From Penelope pileata (lineage: Eukaryota > Chordata > Aves > Galliformes > Cracidae), in contig WBMW01003274.1 of assembly GCA_013396635.1 (NCBI GenBank), positions 236,701-300,700 on the forward strand: a stretch of DNA of 64,000 bases, given 5' to 3'. Positions 36,501 to 51,500 of the stretch are shown piece by piece (the stretch's first letter is position 1; each line of letters opens with the position of its first letter). Below the pieces are notes generated by a model. That model saw only the letters and a list, made by a program, of their open reading frames with translations. It did no database searches and was not told where the DNA came from. The position numbers were made by a program, and so were the translations under genes.

Positions 36501-39500
36501 AGCTTCTTTCAATAGGTTTCCTACTCAATATTAATCTCCCTTACATTTCCTTTGAATGGGCAGATTGAAATGTCGGTGTTTTCCTGCTCTGGTATGAGAA
36601 ATCATTTCCTTCACGTGACATTTAAAATGAATGCTTTGAGTAACAGACAGTCTCTCTTTTGGATCAGGGCTGGTATGTCTCTTGCAAGTCTCCTCCCAGA
36701 AATAAGGGAAGAGAAAAGAAATGGATTTGGTTCTTGCATCTGAAACAAATTAAATCTACATTTTTTCCAGGGCTGTTTACTTGTTTAGGGTGTCTCCCAC
36801 GGAACAACTGCCAGCAGCCAACACTCAGTTATGGACAGAAAGCTTCTTAATGGTCATCTTATGCTCTCCAGAGTTGCCTTTCATTATAGAAACTCTGTTT
36901 GCAGATGTGATTGGTAAAAGAAAATGTGAGGTTACTTCACCTTTATCACAGAGCACCATTAATTTGTATTTAGTAAATCCTGGCTTTTAACAATGATTAC
37001 ATGGCTTGTATGACAACAGAAAACCAACTGCCATGTTTCCTGTCATTCACCTGCAAGTGGAAGATCTGCGTTATGCTTCACTGACTCTGTAAAAGGCACT
37101 GCTGGAAGGATGGAGCAGAAAGCTTACTTGACTACAGTCACAGTTCCTGTTTGCAAAACAAAAAACAGGACCAGAAGTGCCTGATTACACAGATTTGGTG
37201 AATCTTTCAGCAATCACCTGCATGCAGAGCACTTTAACAAGGTGTGCCCCAGTAGCTCAGACAGTAGCATTTCATACTTCCAGCTCTCATTCTACATGTC
37301 AGCTGCAGGATACCACTTGCTTTCACGGCTTATGCTACATATCCCAACCTGTATCGAGGTCTCACAATAATTCAGATATGTACCTGACATTTTCACCATG
37401 GCAAAAAATGAACTTTTTTTCAGGAAAAATGTGTTCAGGTTCCTAATGGAATTTGTTTGCAATGTGTGTCTTGCATTTGCTTTAGCTTGGGTAACTGTGC
37501 TCTAACTGTTGCCAGGTAACTCTCAGCCATGGCTGTGAAGACAAAACTTGAAGGAAGGTGGTTGTTTGTAGGCACAGGGCTCCAAGTTGTGAAGGGCAAC
37601 CTACTCAGCTCTGAGTGATGATGGCAACAGATCAAAGGTGGGAGCTAACCTGGTAATATTGACCAAGTTGGCAGGGTGGAGATCTCTCCTGAAGAGACAT
37701 AGCTTATTAGAATCAAGAAATAAGTTTGGAAGGGAGTTCTAGAAACGCCTGGTGCAACACCCTGCTCAAAGTGGAGTCAGCAGGTGCCTCAGGACTGTGT
37801 CCTGATTGATTCCTGTGTCCTGTTGAGATTCAAGGACCTGGAAGGACGGAGATGCCAGAGCCTCTCTGGGCAAGTTCTTCCAATATTAAACTGCCCACAT
37901 ATGGAAAGTTTCACAATCACATACAAGTTTTCCCATGATGCAGCATGTGTCCACTGCCTCTTGTCCTGCCACTGTGCATCTCTAAGAAAAGTTTGGCTGT
38001 GTTTTTAGTACTATTCCACAAAGCAGCTGAAAACAGCAGTTAGGCTCCCACTCTTTCCAGCCTTCTCTTCTTAAGCTGAACAAATCCTACTCTTCCAGCT
38101 TCTCCATGTATGTCATATATTCCAGCTGTCTCATCTTCACAGCTCTCCACCGGCCTTACCTGATTGTCAATGCCTGTATTTGTACGGGGGAGCCCAACAT
38201 GGGAAACTATCCAGTGTCCAAGTGCTAAATAGAGGGGAATAACTTGCTTTAAGGGGTTGGAGAAAGCCTTGGTGGTGATACAGACCAGAATGTGAATGAC
38301 TCCTTGCTGCAAAGGCACACTGTTGACTCACGTTCAACTTGTTGTCCCTGGCAAATTCCAATCTTTATGCCACTGGGCTACAGCCTGGACCTGTGCTGCT
38401 GCATGGAATTATTCCATCCCAGGTGTAAGACTATGATACTGGATGGGATTATTGGATGCTGTAAAGAAGCAACAACTGATGGTAGGACAAGTGGAGTGGG
38501 CGGCTGTGGTACAAACTTCACTCCCAGAGACAGGAAAAATGACATTTGGCATTGTCAAGGCCAAATAAAGAGGGACTGTAACTGCAGTGGTGAGAGCAGA
38601 CTGAGAGTGCTGGCTGTGTAGATGGGAGGATGGCTTCCAGCCTGGCTCTAAGAACCTACACAATCCAAGTCAAAATAATGAACAGATTGGACAAATTAGT
38701 GACCCAGCCATTGGGACGGAAAGTGGCAGGGAGAGGTCAAACAACCAAAGGAATTAGGAATGGAAATCAAACATAGTTGACTTGAACGATGCTAAGACAG
38801 CTGTTATGCCAGCATTTGTTGGTAGAGAAATTAACATGCAGATAAAGTATTGTTTGGGAAGAGAGACGATGCTCTACTATTTTCTGTTACTACAGGAGTG
38901 GAGTTTGGAGCAGTAATGCTGCTGCAGTTGAACTTATTTCATGTGACTGACTGTGAGCAACTTCCATCCTGGCACCCCATGGAGGTGCCCTAAAGTATCA
39001 CCCCTACTTTTGTAGGGGCTACAGTAGAGAAGTAAATTTGGGTTGCTTCTCCCTAATTTTGGAGAAAGTGTTGAATAATCTTACCATTTGATTTCATATG
39101 ATCTGGAAAAATTTAAGGAGTTTTACAGATAAACACATGCATACTTATGTACATATATATGAACATAATGTGTGTACATATATAGTATGCATACGCATAC
39201 TTTATATACCATCTGAAACATACATATTATGAGTATACTAAAAAAGCTCACCTTAGTATCTTCAGCTGGAACCTTCTATAGGTGTAAAAACACTGACCTC
39301 CTCTCTCCTGTGCTTAAGGGCCTTGTGCTCTAGCAGGGACAGGCTAATGGAAAGGATGGTGTGTGTCCTGCCTGCAGCCAGACGTGCTTTGCTACTGATG
39401 AGGGCACAGCAACTAAGCAGAGAAGGGTGAAACGTGGAGTGGAGGGAGGAGAGGGAGTACTAGCACAGTCTGATGCCACTAGCCTGTGACAGGGAGTGCT

Positions 39501-42500
39501 ACCCCAGTGTTAGTGGTACAGCATCAAAGGGCTGTGATCACAGCACCACAGTTTTTCCTTAGGCACTGCTCTGACCAGCGAGAAATAGGGTCCTTGGGGA
39601 CTGCTTTACTTTTAACTGTGAAACCTGTCTTTTCTGGGGATGGAGACACCTGTCACAAAAGCTGCTGTAATGCTGGATGTAATGCAATACTTCTGATAAA
39701 ACCTAGGGAAAGCCAATTTGAATTCAGCCTTTCAGCAGGCCTCTGGCATAGGAAAAATATTGCATTTGGCTATTTCTGGTGTATGTGCTGCGTTTTTTCT
39801 TTCTAAGAGTATTTCTTCTGGAAATGTCTACCAGCTTCCTTCCTTAGCAGAAATGCTGAGGACTTAGAACGTGAAGAAATCCTGCCAGGATAGTGTCTCT
39901 TTCTCTGATGAGGGTTTGGGATATGTTCTTCACAGTTCATACGCCTTGCTTCATTTACAGACTTCTCATATATTTCTGTTAATGGAATCCTGAAGTAAGA
40001 TTCCCTCTTTTGAAAAGCTTGCTGATAGGTAAACAGAGAGCAGTACAGGGGAGAGCTGTTTTGCAGCAATAGTCCCAGGGAGGAAATTTCTGACCTCCCC
40101 TAGTCAAGTATTTGATTAAATGCTGCATGGCAAGCATTCCTGACTAATGTGCACATAAACAGAAAACAGAAATTTTTTTTATCTGATGCTTTTCGTATTC
40201 GAGGTAACATAAAGCTTATACAAATGCTAACGTGAAAAATATGGCTACTACAAGTGATTTCTCAAGGGGCATTACATCCTCAACAGTGGCAAGCATGCTG
40301 GCTGTCAGCAAGTGGTTTGAAAGTCTCGAAAACAAGAAGGGGATTTCAAATTTGGGTTGGCACTGCTTTGGACCTGATGTGACTGGTGTACCTGCTGCAA
40401 CCAGAGCTCAGAGAGAAGGAACTACAGTACAGTTCTCTGTTCTGTAAAAGCTGTGACAATCTGAAACAACTTTGTAGGGAAGTACACAGAGCACAGTACC
40501 TTGAGAACCATGTGAAGCAACATGAGCACGCCATTCTTGCCTGGATACTTCCCAGCAATGTTGGAAGCAGATAAGTTGAAGAGGTTGGCTCCTGTTTCTG
40601 TGCAGATGGCATGGACCAGCATTTTCTTTCCAACGCCAGTGGGTCCAGCTAGTAACAAGGCTTTCACCAAAGGAGCCTTCTCATGGACTGTTTGGGAACC
40701 TGTAAAAAAGCATATGGCACAATTATTGCTTTCATTTAAGTCTGCCATAAAGGTAATGGAATGATTCTACCTTTTCTCTTCACATTAAATATTTTATAAT
40801 GTGAATTCATTGTTTCATTAATGTAGCACAAGAGCTCTGGAGTTAATTCTGCATAACCAGAGCTGTGGCAATAGCACACTTGAACTAACAGCCGTTAACT
40901 AACCCCATCAGCCATCACGCAGAGGTATAGTCAGAGATACACACGTGCCTTTAAGCTTGGCATTTGTCAGAGCAGGCCTTCACTTTCTGTGACTTGACAT
41001 GGGCATGGATTCGTGCTGTACACAGGGCCAGCAGAATTCCTTCCCACCACTGCCTGAAGTGATGCTTTCCAGCTTCCTCAGCTTTAGAGAAAACAAACTA
41101 GTGGGACTATCTATTACAGCAGCATTTGTCAGTGATTTTGAAACCAGATGTTACCAAGCATTTTACTTCCTCTCATTTACTTTCTGTCTGCACCTCCCTT
41201 TTTTTGGCATTTCTTCCTCTTCAGTGCTCACTGAGCACTAACAACATTTAAGACTGACCACTTGTCACCTAGGCTAGCTCCACTCCAAAATCCTTCATTC
41301 ACACCCACATAGTAAAATCACTGTTTTCATCTGAAAAAAATCCTAACTTGGTAGTGGTGATTGTCACCAAGTCAGACTTTAAAATGCTGCATGTGCATCC
41401 GCTTCTGAAGGCCTTTGAGACTGATGGCTGTCAGCCTATGGGACTGGTGGGAAACCAGCTCCAAGGCTGGTGGAGTGCTGAGGGAGACCAGCCTGGAGCA
41501 GTCCCCCAGACATACAAGAGAAGGAGAAACTCAGGACTTAACTTTAAAGAAGGGTTTGGGAGAAGGGAGACAGAGTGGTATTTAAAAAAAAATGTAACCA
41601 TGCTGTTTACTTGAGCCCTAAAGAATTAACATTCCACACAAATGACAATGAAGTGAGTGCTAAGATAAATGCCATTATTTCAGCCCTGTGCAGGATGTAG
41701 TGAAGTTGTCAGTCACCCAGCCTTTATGAACATATGGTCATTTTGTACCAATCCATTACTATTACACAAAGATTTATTATGAGGGGAGCAGCAGACTCCT
41801 CTGTGGCTAAAGATGAAGTATATCTTCTACCACTCTCTCTCCTTTCAGCTACTTATTTTCTCAATGCCATTTCAGCTGGAGCTTTCCTTGCTATCAGGTG
41901 AAAACTTAAAGAAAAAACTTCTCCACGTACACAATTATATCATGATTAACTAGTTCTGAGACGAATCAAGTAAAACGTCATCCATAACATACTGCCCAAA
42001 AGGTGAAACCATTCCTGTGACTTTTTTGGCTCAGGCAATATTTACACAAAGGCATTTTTCAAACTGCTATTGCAAATCCACTGTTTGTTTAACAAGTCCT
42101 GGGTCTCTTCTCCTTAGAGTTTTTGCCAATTTCATAAATAGTAGAAAATTTACGGGCTTTCTTTCCTCCTGCTTTGGGAGCGTCTTGGGGCTTGATTTCA
42201 CTCGATTAGATGGTGTTAAAACATAACCTTGGAGGAGTTATCTGATATGTGAAACACCATGTGGAGTTGGCGCAGACAGGGAGAACTGCTGGAGTCTCCC
42301 AGCTGACTGCGGCCAAGCTTGTGGCCAACCCCTGAGCATTTACCCAAAACTAGATGAGAAGATTTTGGACAGGAAGGACCCCATTGACGCTGCCAGCAGG
42401 GTGCTGCTAGCATCGTGTTCCTTAACCTGACTCTTCAGAGGGAGCTGAAAAGCAGAATGAGCACTCTTTGGAGAAGAGATGTTTCTTCCCAAATCCCAGA

Positions 42501-45500
42501 TGAACAAGAGCTGGGGGACAGCTGGACTGCCCTCCTGCATGAGAAAGACCACAGAGCGTGTGCAGCCCAAGCAGCCTGAGCACTTCTCCTTCTGGAAGGC
42601 ATGAAAAGGGCAGGGGAAAGCAGAAGGCTCTGCCATCTTTGTGCCACTTGCCAGAATGGGAGACACTGAGATGCGATGCTACCTTATAGAAGGGATGAGC
42701 TGACAATTATGCTGCCTGGGCGTGGATATGCTTAGTTAAAATCTCCCCAAAATCAAATTACAAACAGAAAATGATGTAAGTGAAGTATGAGCAGAGGCCC
42801 TTGAGACAGGCACTTCTTGCAATCAGCAGAGCTTGGCTTGATGCCATTCCCAAGCAAAACATGGGGCAGATTTTACATTAAAAGTAAAGAACCTAACCCA
42901 GCAAAGCTTTGTTAGACATTGCTTAGACTTGGCATTCAAACTGCAAGGGCATTTACAAGTGCTCTCTCTGATGTCCAAAACATACTCAGACTAATTCCTT
43001 AAATGATTGCATTGTTTAGTACTGAGTAACATTAGCCAGCTTGTAAAAGGTAAATTGCAACCTTAGCCCTTCCCTTAACTTGATTAATTTTGATCACTGG
43101 AGCTTGTTTTAGCTATTATCTTTCCCAAGTGATTTCCTTTTATGTGCTGCCATTCACAAACTGTTAACATGCAAACAGAGATGGTATGGAAATGCAATAC
43201 CTGACAACAGCATGTGCAAGCTCCTTTATGCACTATTAAAATGATACGGTCTTCACTCGGAACACTTAATTGAAAAACAATTACACCGCAAAATGCTTTA
43301 GATTACAATTAATCAAGCCCTGTCAAAGCCGGTAAAAATGCACGTTGGTGATGGGAAGCAAAGCCATTGCAGTCTGCCCTGCAGTGGTTTTTGCAGAGCT
43401 CTTACCTAATGGCAGGATTCCATACAGCGTTACCAGCTGCCTGACATCTGCGAGCGAGGGCATGGGCTCTACTCCTGCCTGATGGAGGGTGGTCCCCAGG
43501 TAGCTGTACTCACCTGCAGGGAGGAAGCATGGGCTCAATACTTGTGATACTGCGTTGCTGTAAAATGCATAGCTCAAAGAATGAAAAACTGCCACAGGAT
43601 ACCGATATAACACCAATGTAACACGCTCCCAAACGCTGTGCCATCATGGGACAGGGACTCAAATGGGGCAATATTGTGGAATGTGGCCCCTAGAAACAAG
43701 AAAGGGGAACTGGGATGATGAAAACCACATTCAATGTGCTCAGTCAGTCTCGAAGAACCTTTTCAAGAAACTTTGTGGAGAAGAATAATTAGCAGAGCCA
43801 TAAATCACACCGCTGGCAAAGGGTTTTTAGATTTGGGGTTTTGCAGGGCTGGAATCCCAGTGAACCACACTCTATCAAAAGGATTTCAGAAAAGGGGAAA
43901 AGAGATTTTAAGAAGATTTTCCCCTGGCCGTGTCATATCTCAGCTTCTCTCAATGTGAGATATTTAAGTGCTTCACCTAATTTGGTGGGGATATTGCTTT
44001 GCAGTTCACCTTTGTTTTTCCAAAAAAAACCAAACAAAAAAAGAACCAAGGAAGTGAAAAATCACAGACATGAACCAAGCTGATGTAATCTTGCCTCAGC
44101 TCTTGTTACAGAACCATGATCACATTGCCTGGCCTGTCCAAGTCCGTACATGAGACGTGTTAGAAACCAAAGGGACAGGCCACAAGCAAGGGTACTCGTG
44201 GCAATGCTGTTGGTGGTTATTTTTTAGCGTAAATTGCATGTAATCATGGTGAATATTAGTGAAAAATAACAGTATATTGTGTTCTACCGGGGAGAAAAAG
44301 GGAGAGCACCAGAGCTCTCTGGAACAGGTACACCAGCATTGGCTGAGGGAGGAAGTAGGGCTGTGATTTGGGGCAAAAAGACTTGGTGGCACTGCCCCTC
44401 CCCTTTGAAGAATAAAATTCATTTCAGGTTTTATCTTTTATTTAAGGAGAAATCAAAAGAACTGGATAGGAATTAATCTTCACAGATTTAATTAGAAGGC
44501 ATCAAAGGGTTTAATTGCAACTGAACATAAATCACGGTGGATATTCTCTGACTAATTTAGATAAGGTCACCAAGAAAATTAGTTCAGTGATGTCAGTTTG
44601 TCATAGAGGGACATTTTGGTGCCTTTGCTGGCTGTGCAGCACGCTTCCACCCTTTGTCCTTTTCCCAGGAACTGGGAGTGAGTGACCTTCCCCAGGCTGC
44701 AGAGCAGATGAGGACTGATTTTTCTGCAGGCTTGGTGCCCTTGGAGACTTAAAGGGAGATTTTTAGCATGAAAAAAGATTTTTGAAGTCCAATACCTAGG
44801 CCAATTTCAAATACCTTCTGTATCTTGCTCCGGGAGCCTAAACAGCATGACTGATCCCTGTATGGGGAATGCTGCATTGGCCACCTTGGTGCTGCCTGTG
44901 CTGTGATATGTTGGGGACCTGCCATGGGTGCAGACAAATGGGCATCACTGAGCTCTGCATTTTGTGCCCAAGATCTTCTGCTGCTGGGAGTGTTGCTATT
45001 GTGACCTGGAGCAGCCTTTGTGTTGCAGAGAAGCCAAGGCTTCAGACCTCAGGGTCAAGGGAAGATGGCCCAAATACATCTCAGCCTGCTCCAAGTTTGA
45101 TGTTGCCAGCTGTTAATTGTTATCTGTGTGCTCCCAAAACATCTGCAGCAGGGAATGTCCGCTGGACAGAAGTGACCTTGGGAAGGACAGACAGTATCGG
45201 TCGGGTGAGTGAAGGAATAATGGAAAGCTTCCATTATTACTGTACTGTGTGCTCATTAAAGAGTACAAAAATAGGTAGAATACTTATTAATTCAGACTTC
45301 AGTCAAGTTGGCAGAGACCCTAAAGGCACTGAGTGTTGCTTACAAGGGATTGCATAGAGGTGATGTGCAAGAATCCAGCTTTCCTGGCCCACATACTGTA
45401 CCAACAGCCAGTGGCACATAGCTTCTGGATTTCTTAAAAAATAATGGTGGTCCTGGACACAACTGAGTTTGCTGCTGAGGCTAAATGCCTTGGAGATGGC

Positions 45501-48500
45501 AGCAGACCCCTGTGAAGCCTGCGAGTGGGTTTGTAGCTCTGGGTGGGACAGGGGCTGATGTCTGCCTGCAGCTGCAGGTAACAAACGGGGAAATGCAGAA
45601 CTGGGCAGAGATATTTCATTCAAATCAAGGCCCAGACACGCCTCAAGGTTTGGGGGCAGTCAGGGAGGTGGAGGGAAAAAGTGAATTTTTGCCGCCTGCC
45701 CTCAAAGGATGTCCTGGTTACACCTCAGTTGCTTGTGACATCCAAATCCATCCAAGGCCTCCAGGTGCTGGTGCCTGGAGCTGAGCACCAGCTCTACAAA
45801 CAGGCCCTGGCTTCAGGAGCAGAAGTGAAAGGCACAGACCTGATTTGCATACATGGCTACAGGTATTCAAGTTGGAAAGTCCTAAAATTGTTATTACTCT
45901 TGAACTCATTCTTGAATGAAAATGGGAGTTAGTGAACCTTGAATGGTTGGAGGTTTGGTTAGACTAAACACAGTATTAGTAGTAAAATGTGTACCTTACC
46001 AACATAATCGGAGAGATTCACTGCCTTGGCTTTTATCAGCACTCCCTCTTCCACCAGTTCCCTGTACAGGGAATCGATGGTCCTGTGGACAAGAGACATC
46101 ACTCAGAAGTTCTGGGGCACTGCAAATAAAAGCTCAGTCCTTCGGTAACTGAACTAGCCTCTGAGTTATTTATGCTTCCCCAGCTTTACAAATGTGCTTT
46201 GTAGCTCAGAGGTGAAGGAGATTAGCTCCATCAATATGAAATCAATAAGCACTGCTTCCTGCGTTATGGCAAGCGATCCTTTCCCACTGCCTCCTGCACC
46301 GCTCCCTCTGCCCACTTCCAGGTGATGCGAGATCAGTTATGACTCCTGTAATAGACTCATTCATTAATATCAATTACAGAGAAATTATTTTTAAATTACA
46401 CAATAATAGCAATCCTAAAACTACTATACCTATTCACTTAGCTCTCCAATGAGTGGTAATTCATTAATTCTTCCTGGAATTTACTCTGTTTGCGACAGAG
46501 CCACCTCGTCAGGAACATACTGGGAATGACTCAACTCAAGCAATCAGTGATCCATCTACTGCACTGCTTGGGTGATGGCGGCCAGGAGATTGGGGGAAAT
46601 CTGCACAGCAGAAACTATGACACACCTTGTGCAGGGGAAGGGTTTCTTCCTGTCTCTGTTAGTGGCTGGAAACAGCTCCCAGTAATCAAAGATTTAATAC
46701 GCTTACATTTGCATTCAGTTTTCTGCTTAGTCTCCCTTTTGGAGATCTATCTAAAAACTAATTTCAGTGACATTTTTTGGCAGTAGGTTGTACAGATTGA
46801 TATTGCCTCAAGGACTTCAAAAAATGAAGATAGCTGTCTGAAGTTCTCATTATCTTGTTGGTGTAAACAGTACAGACCTGAGCCCTTCTGGGTCTTCCAC
46901 CATTTCTGCACTTGTCACACCCTCCCCTTTCAGTATCTAAGCTTTTTCTTTCTGCCAGAAATCGGGACATTCTGATATTGTTACAATAAAAACACTTAAC
47001 AGAAGCTCTCAGCTGGATAATAAAAGCACATATATAATTTGAGCCTCTTTCCATTTCAGCTGGGAAGTTTTATGGTGATGCAGTGCTAGCGGCACAATGA
47101 ATGCAGGAGTAGAAATAAGCAAATACAAAGCTTGAGTCCACTTTGCCACTCTGGCTCTTGCTTTCATTCTCAGTGATTTTACATCATAAAACAAGCAGGG
47201 AGAAGGGGCTAACCTGGCAGTTCTGTTGGGAGCATGACTTCTGCTTTTCCTGTCGTTATTTCTGCAGTGCACGCTTCATGATGCATGCCTCCAGCCTCCT
47301 CTCAGTAGGTGTGATGTGATCAGTCTCTGCTGACTAAAGCCCCTGTGCCCTTCCACTGTGCCAAAACTGAAATGAACCTGAACTTTCCTTGGTTACTTCT
47401 GGAATGCTTCCTCCTTCCCTGCTCAGCAGAGAGGAGCAAAGCGTGGACCCCAAATGCCACAAATTCCAATTAAGAGCCAGCTATTAAAAAGCATGTGCTC
47501 TCAATGTGCATACATTTGTTAGACTTCAGCACTGTTCTTGTATGATAGGTCACGCTCTGTTATAATCCATGAAACATTTATTTTAAATATTTGCTTGGAG
47601 AGCCTTTTCATTTTAAAGCAGGTAAAGAGATCGATGACTGTGCAGTGCCAGCACCCAGGTGATCTGGTCCAGGTCTGGCTGTGCATGCCTTGCACAAATG
47701 GACTCATGGGTGAATCTCATGTGCTTCCTCCTGCAGTGACAGAGGGTTTCCATGCTGTTCCTGCCCCATGGCATTGCAAGGCAGTGATAGAGCACAGGGG
47801 CCTATCTGCAGCCTCCCTTATCAGACCTCAGCTGAGATGGAAAACCTGCCAGCCAGCCAAACTGCCAGGTGCATCTGCACCTGCAGGCTGGATTGCAAAG
47901 AGGCAAATGGGGCCAATATCCTGCCTAAATGTCACACGTGCAGCTTTACAAACTGGAAACAATCTCGCTGAAGTTAATGGGGACTGGCTCTAGCTGCAGA
48001 CTACACTCAATTTGTGCATGGTGCTGAAGATGAGGAGAAATAAGGTCTGTGCTGTTGCACCCTGTTATGCGTGGTACTGTGAAACCGTCAGTTGTGGGGA
48101 GGCAGTAGCGTTCACTGGGAATGCACAAAGGTTTCAGCTGAAGTGTACGTGCTCCGAGGGTGTGATACATTTTTATCCTCTAGGCTTCTGATAGAAGTTT
48201 ATAGCTGTTATTATAGAGACTTTACTGCAAGGCTCCTGATGCTGGCTGCTGTAGCAATGCTGAGATGCTCCTCCTGGAATTAAGAACTGAAAGGCTTGCC
48301 AGGGGAGCCACTGCAAAGGAGACAGAATCCATCATTGTCTGAATTTTCAGGTAAAAAAAAAAAAATCTTTACCTGTCAGGAGTTAGTTCTTCCTCTATCT
48401 CAGATATTTTCTTCTTCTTTTTTTTCTGAAGACCACAAAAACAGGCAGGAATGAGTGGCCTTAGTACAGATATATATGAGAACCTACTGAAGCCACGTGA

Positions 48501-51500
48501 GGACTGCACTCAGTACTTGAAGGTGGCCCTTGTTACTGAAGAACCCAAATGGAAAAATATCCTTGAATGCCTTTAGGTGAGAAAGTCATGCCCCTATCTA
48601 TAAAGCACAGGAGATGTTCTAATTTCTAAGTGCCTTTCATGGGAGAAGTGAAGCAGCTCTGGCTCTGACAGGACTGTGTCCAACCTATGAATCTCATGCA
48701 CACCCTGTGGCAGCCGCTCCTGAACTGGACTATGCACAAAGTAGCTTGGTGGCTTCTCTTATACAGGCAGCCCATATATCTGACCTGCATCTGCCATCTT
48801 CCCAGTGGGTGCCCAGAACATCGTACTTCCAAGTCACCAGTTCTGCTCCTTACAGTGGAGGCTATATAGGAAAGAATCCAAGGGTAATTTACCCAAGAGA
48901 ACTTTTCTCCCTCATTTCTGGAGTGGGTGTGGCCCTTGCCTAAGTGGCAAGCAGGGAGGAAAAGGGTGTGGGGTCCCAGCTGCTGCTTCAGAGACTGTTC
49001 CAGTTTTTCACATGGCGTTAAAATACACGTGCAGCAGCTTCCCTGAGGTCACTGGGCTGCTTACTGCTGGAGCAGGACCTGAAAGCACCCTCCTGCCTCT
49101 CCATCCAGCTCCCTAAGCAGTAGACATCCTTTCTGCCCTCACTTTCTGAGTGCCGTGGGGAAGAAGCTTGAGGAGGTCAGAAAAACATGACCTGCTCTTC
49201 TCTTGGTATTTTCAACACATTACGGGAAGATTTTATGTCTTAGTGGCCAGTTTCTTTAAATACTCGAGGAAAAAAATGGGAAACACAGTAAGATGTGAAT
49301 CAGTAACATCAGGCCCCTCAATTAATTACAGCTCACAGGATACAAATATGGTTAGGGATAATTAGCAGAGGAGAGAGCATCACTAACCCATGCACCAGAT
49401 GTTAGTGACCAACACTGGTGTCCACAGCTCAGTTCTGCAAAGTGCTTCAGTATGACTTCAGTGGCACTGCTTACACCATCCCATTTGTGCACCATGGGAC
49501 TTCTTCAAGAGGTTAAACTTAGGCATGCAGATTGAGACAGTTTATTCTTTCCAAAAGTTTATGTTAATGAATACTTCTGCAGAGCTCTCGAGACAGTGTT
49601 GTTGAATAAAACCTCCTGTCCACTCACCTGAAAAAAGCTGTTTTTTCTACAGTGGATCAGTGATATTCAGAAATACATCAATCATAGATTTTCAAGGACA
49701 GCTGCAATCTACAGAACCCACGGTTCAATCACCTATAACCACTTGCTGTGTGACAAAGGTCATCTAAATTAAAATTCAGATTAACCCCACAGGTATACGG
49801 ATGAACTAATTGGGATATTTTGAAGTTATGGATTAAAAGAATGCAAACTACTCAGTTTCTACAGAACTACAGCTTAGGTTTCTTTACACAAATAAGCTTG
49901 CTAGCAAATATTCCTTAGAATGTGCAAATGGGGTTTTCTACTAAAGAAACAGAACAGGAAGAACAAAGCATGTGCCATGCTGTTTTAACAACTGAGGAAA
50001 TATTGAGATGTCAGCAGTTTATTTCTGGTGTTCCTTCAGCTTTACCTCTTTAACCTCTTTTCCAGCAAGCCAGAAATCACATAACGTGGGGTCCAACTGG
50101 GAAGAAAAGCTGATTTCTACCTATGTAAAGACACTAAGCATATGCTGAATTTATTGGCCAACTGGTATTGTCCTCGAGGCAGCTTCACCAATAAAGCAAC
50201 TCAAAAGCAAGACAAAAATGCACTATGCAGGGGGAAAATGTGTTTTCCTAATTACATCAGCATTTATGGGAAATTTGGCAAACACTGAGATGTGATAAGG
50301 GAAAATATGAATTGTAGACAGTGGCTTTCCTCCAAAATGTCTTACTGGGAGCTGCTTTTATTTAGAAAATGATAATGTGTAATGAATGTGAACACGCTCA
50401 TTGTTTATAATGGAAATCTCCTTGTTCCTATCTCTGAAATGTCAGTCTAGTTTCTGTTTAGCCACCCGTTTACTCAGTTATTTTCTGCTTTGACACATCC
50501 CAGTGTCGTGAACTGCATTCGTTATTACTTGGCAGATGACAGAAGTGTCTTCCGTGCTCAGTGTGGCATCTCATCTTGCTGTGTGGGCTCAGGAAAATGT
50601 TTTGAGTAGCTCAGAGGTTGCCACGAGCAAACGTGGCCTTGATTTGAGACTGAATTCCAGAGCAGACAGTCTCTGGCGTCAGAGGGAGAGGGTAGCTGAA
50701 AGTGAGGGCACCATTCTGTGCCAGAGCTGCAGGATCCATGTCACCCTGTGCCTCTCATCACGTGCATCCTGCTGCCATCAGCTGTCTGCAGCTGCTGCTG
50801 CCAGCTGTGGGGAAAAGTGATGAGAGGGCAGCATTCCCCTTGTCTAAGGGAAATGAGTGTCTAAGTCTGCAAAGCATTGGAGTGGGCTCCTTGGCTCATG
50901 TGTGATGCTTGGATGGCAGGCTGAGCAAGATTAGGTGTACTGGGGGAAAGTGGGAGGCAAAGGTGTTCCCTCAGAACTGGCTGTGGTGAGGTGCTCATCC
51001 CACACCCACGCTGCACTCTGTGCATCTGCTCTGGGCTGAGAAGTTCTTTCTGGCAGTGCCAGGGCTGTTGATACTTGAGCAGCTTCTGATGCTTGTACTG
51101 AGAAGTCCTCAGACCAAGGTGTTCCCACCAATGGTTGAGCTCTAAAAGAGGGCCCAGATTTGTGATCCCTGTTGGATTTATGTACAGCATCCAAACAATT
51201 TACAGACCCTGCAGCTGTCTGAGAGCTCTGGGTGGTAATCTCTTCACTGGGGATCTCTCCAATGAGGATCATGACCCATTGTCCTCAGACCCAGCTGTTC
51301 TTCAGTTCTGGCCTTATTCATGACAGTGTTGCTCTTATTAAGCCTTTAGACTGATGCCAAACTCCTTCTGTAGCAGCTTCTATAGTTAATCTCTTCCATA
51401 TAGGTAAACTTCTGCCTGGCTGCATAAAAACATATCCAAAGCTGTGTGGGGATGCTAGCAAGACCTATTCCAGAAGCAACCCAGGTTCCAATGTTCCCTC

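Larger units (their letters stand above)
32178..40499 (-). other. IQCA1 intron between exons g and h
   Basis: An 8.3 kb intron. An old CR1 copy in minus orientation lies at about 37700-38130, and an alternating TATA/TGCATA tract lies near 39140-39225. No extra exon was recognised. Confidence 0.7.
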
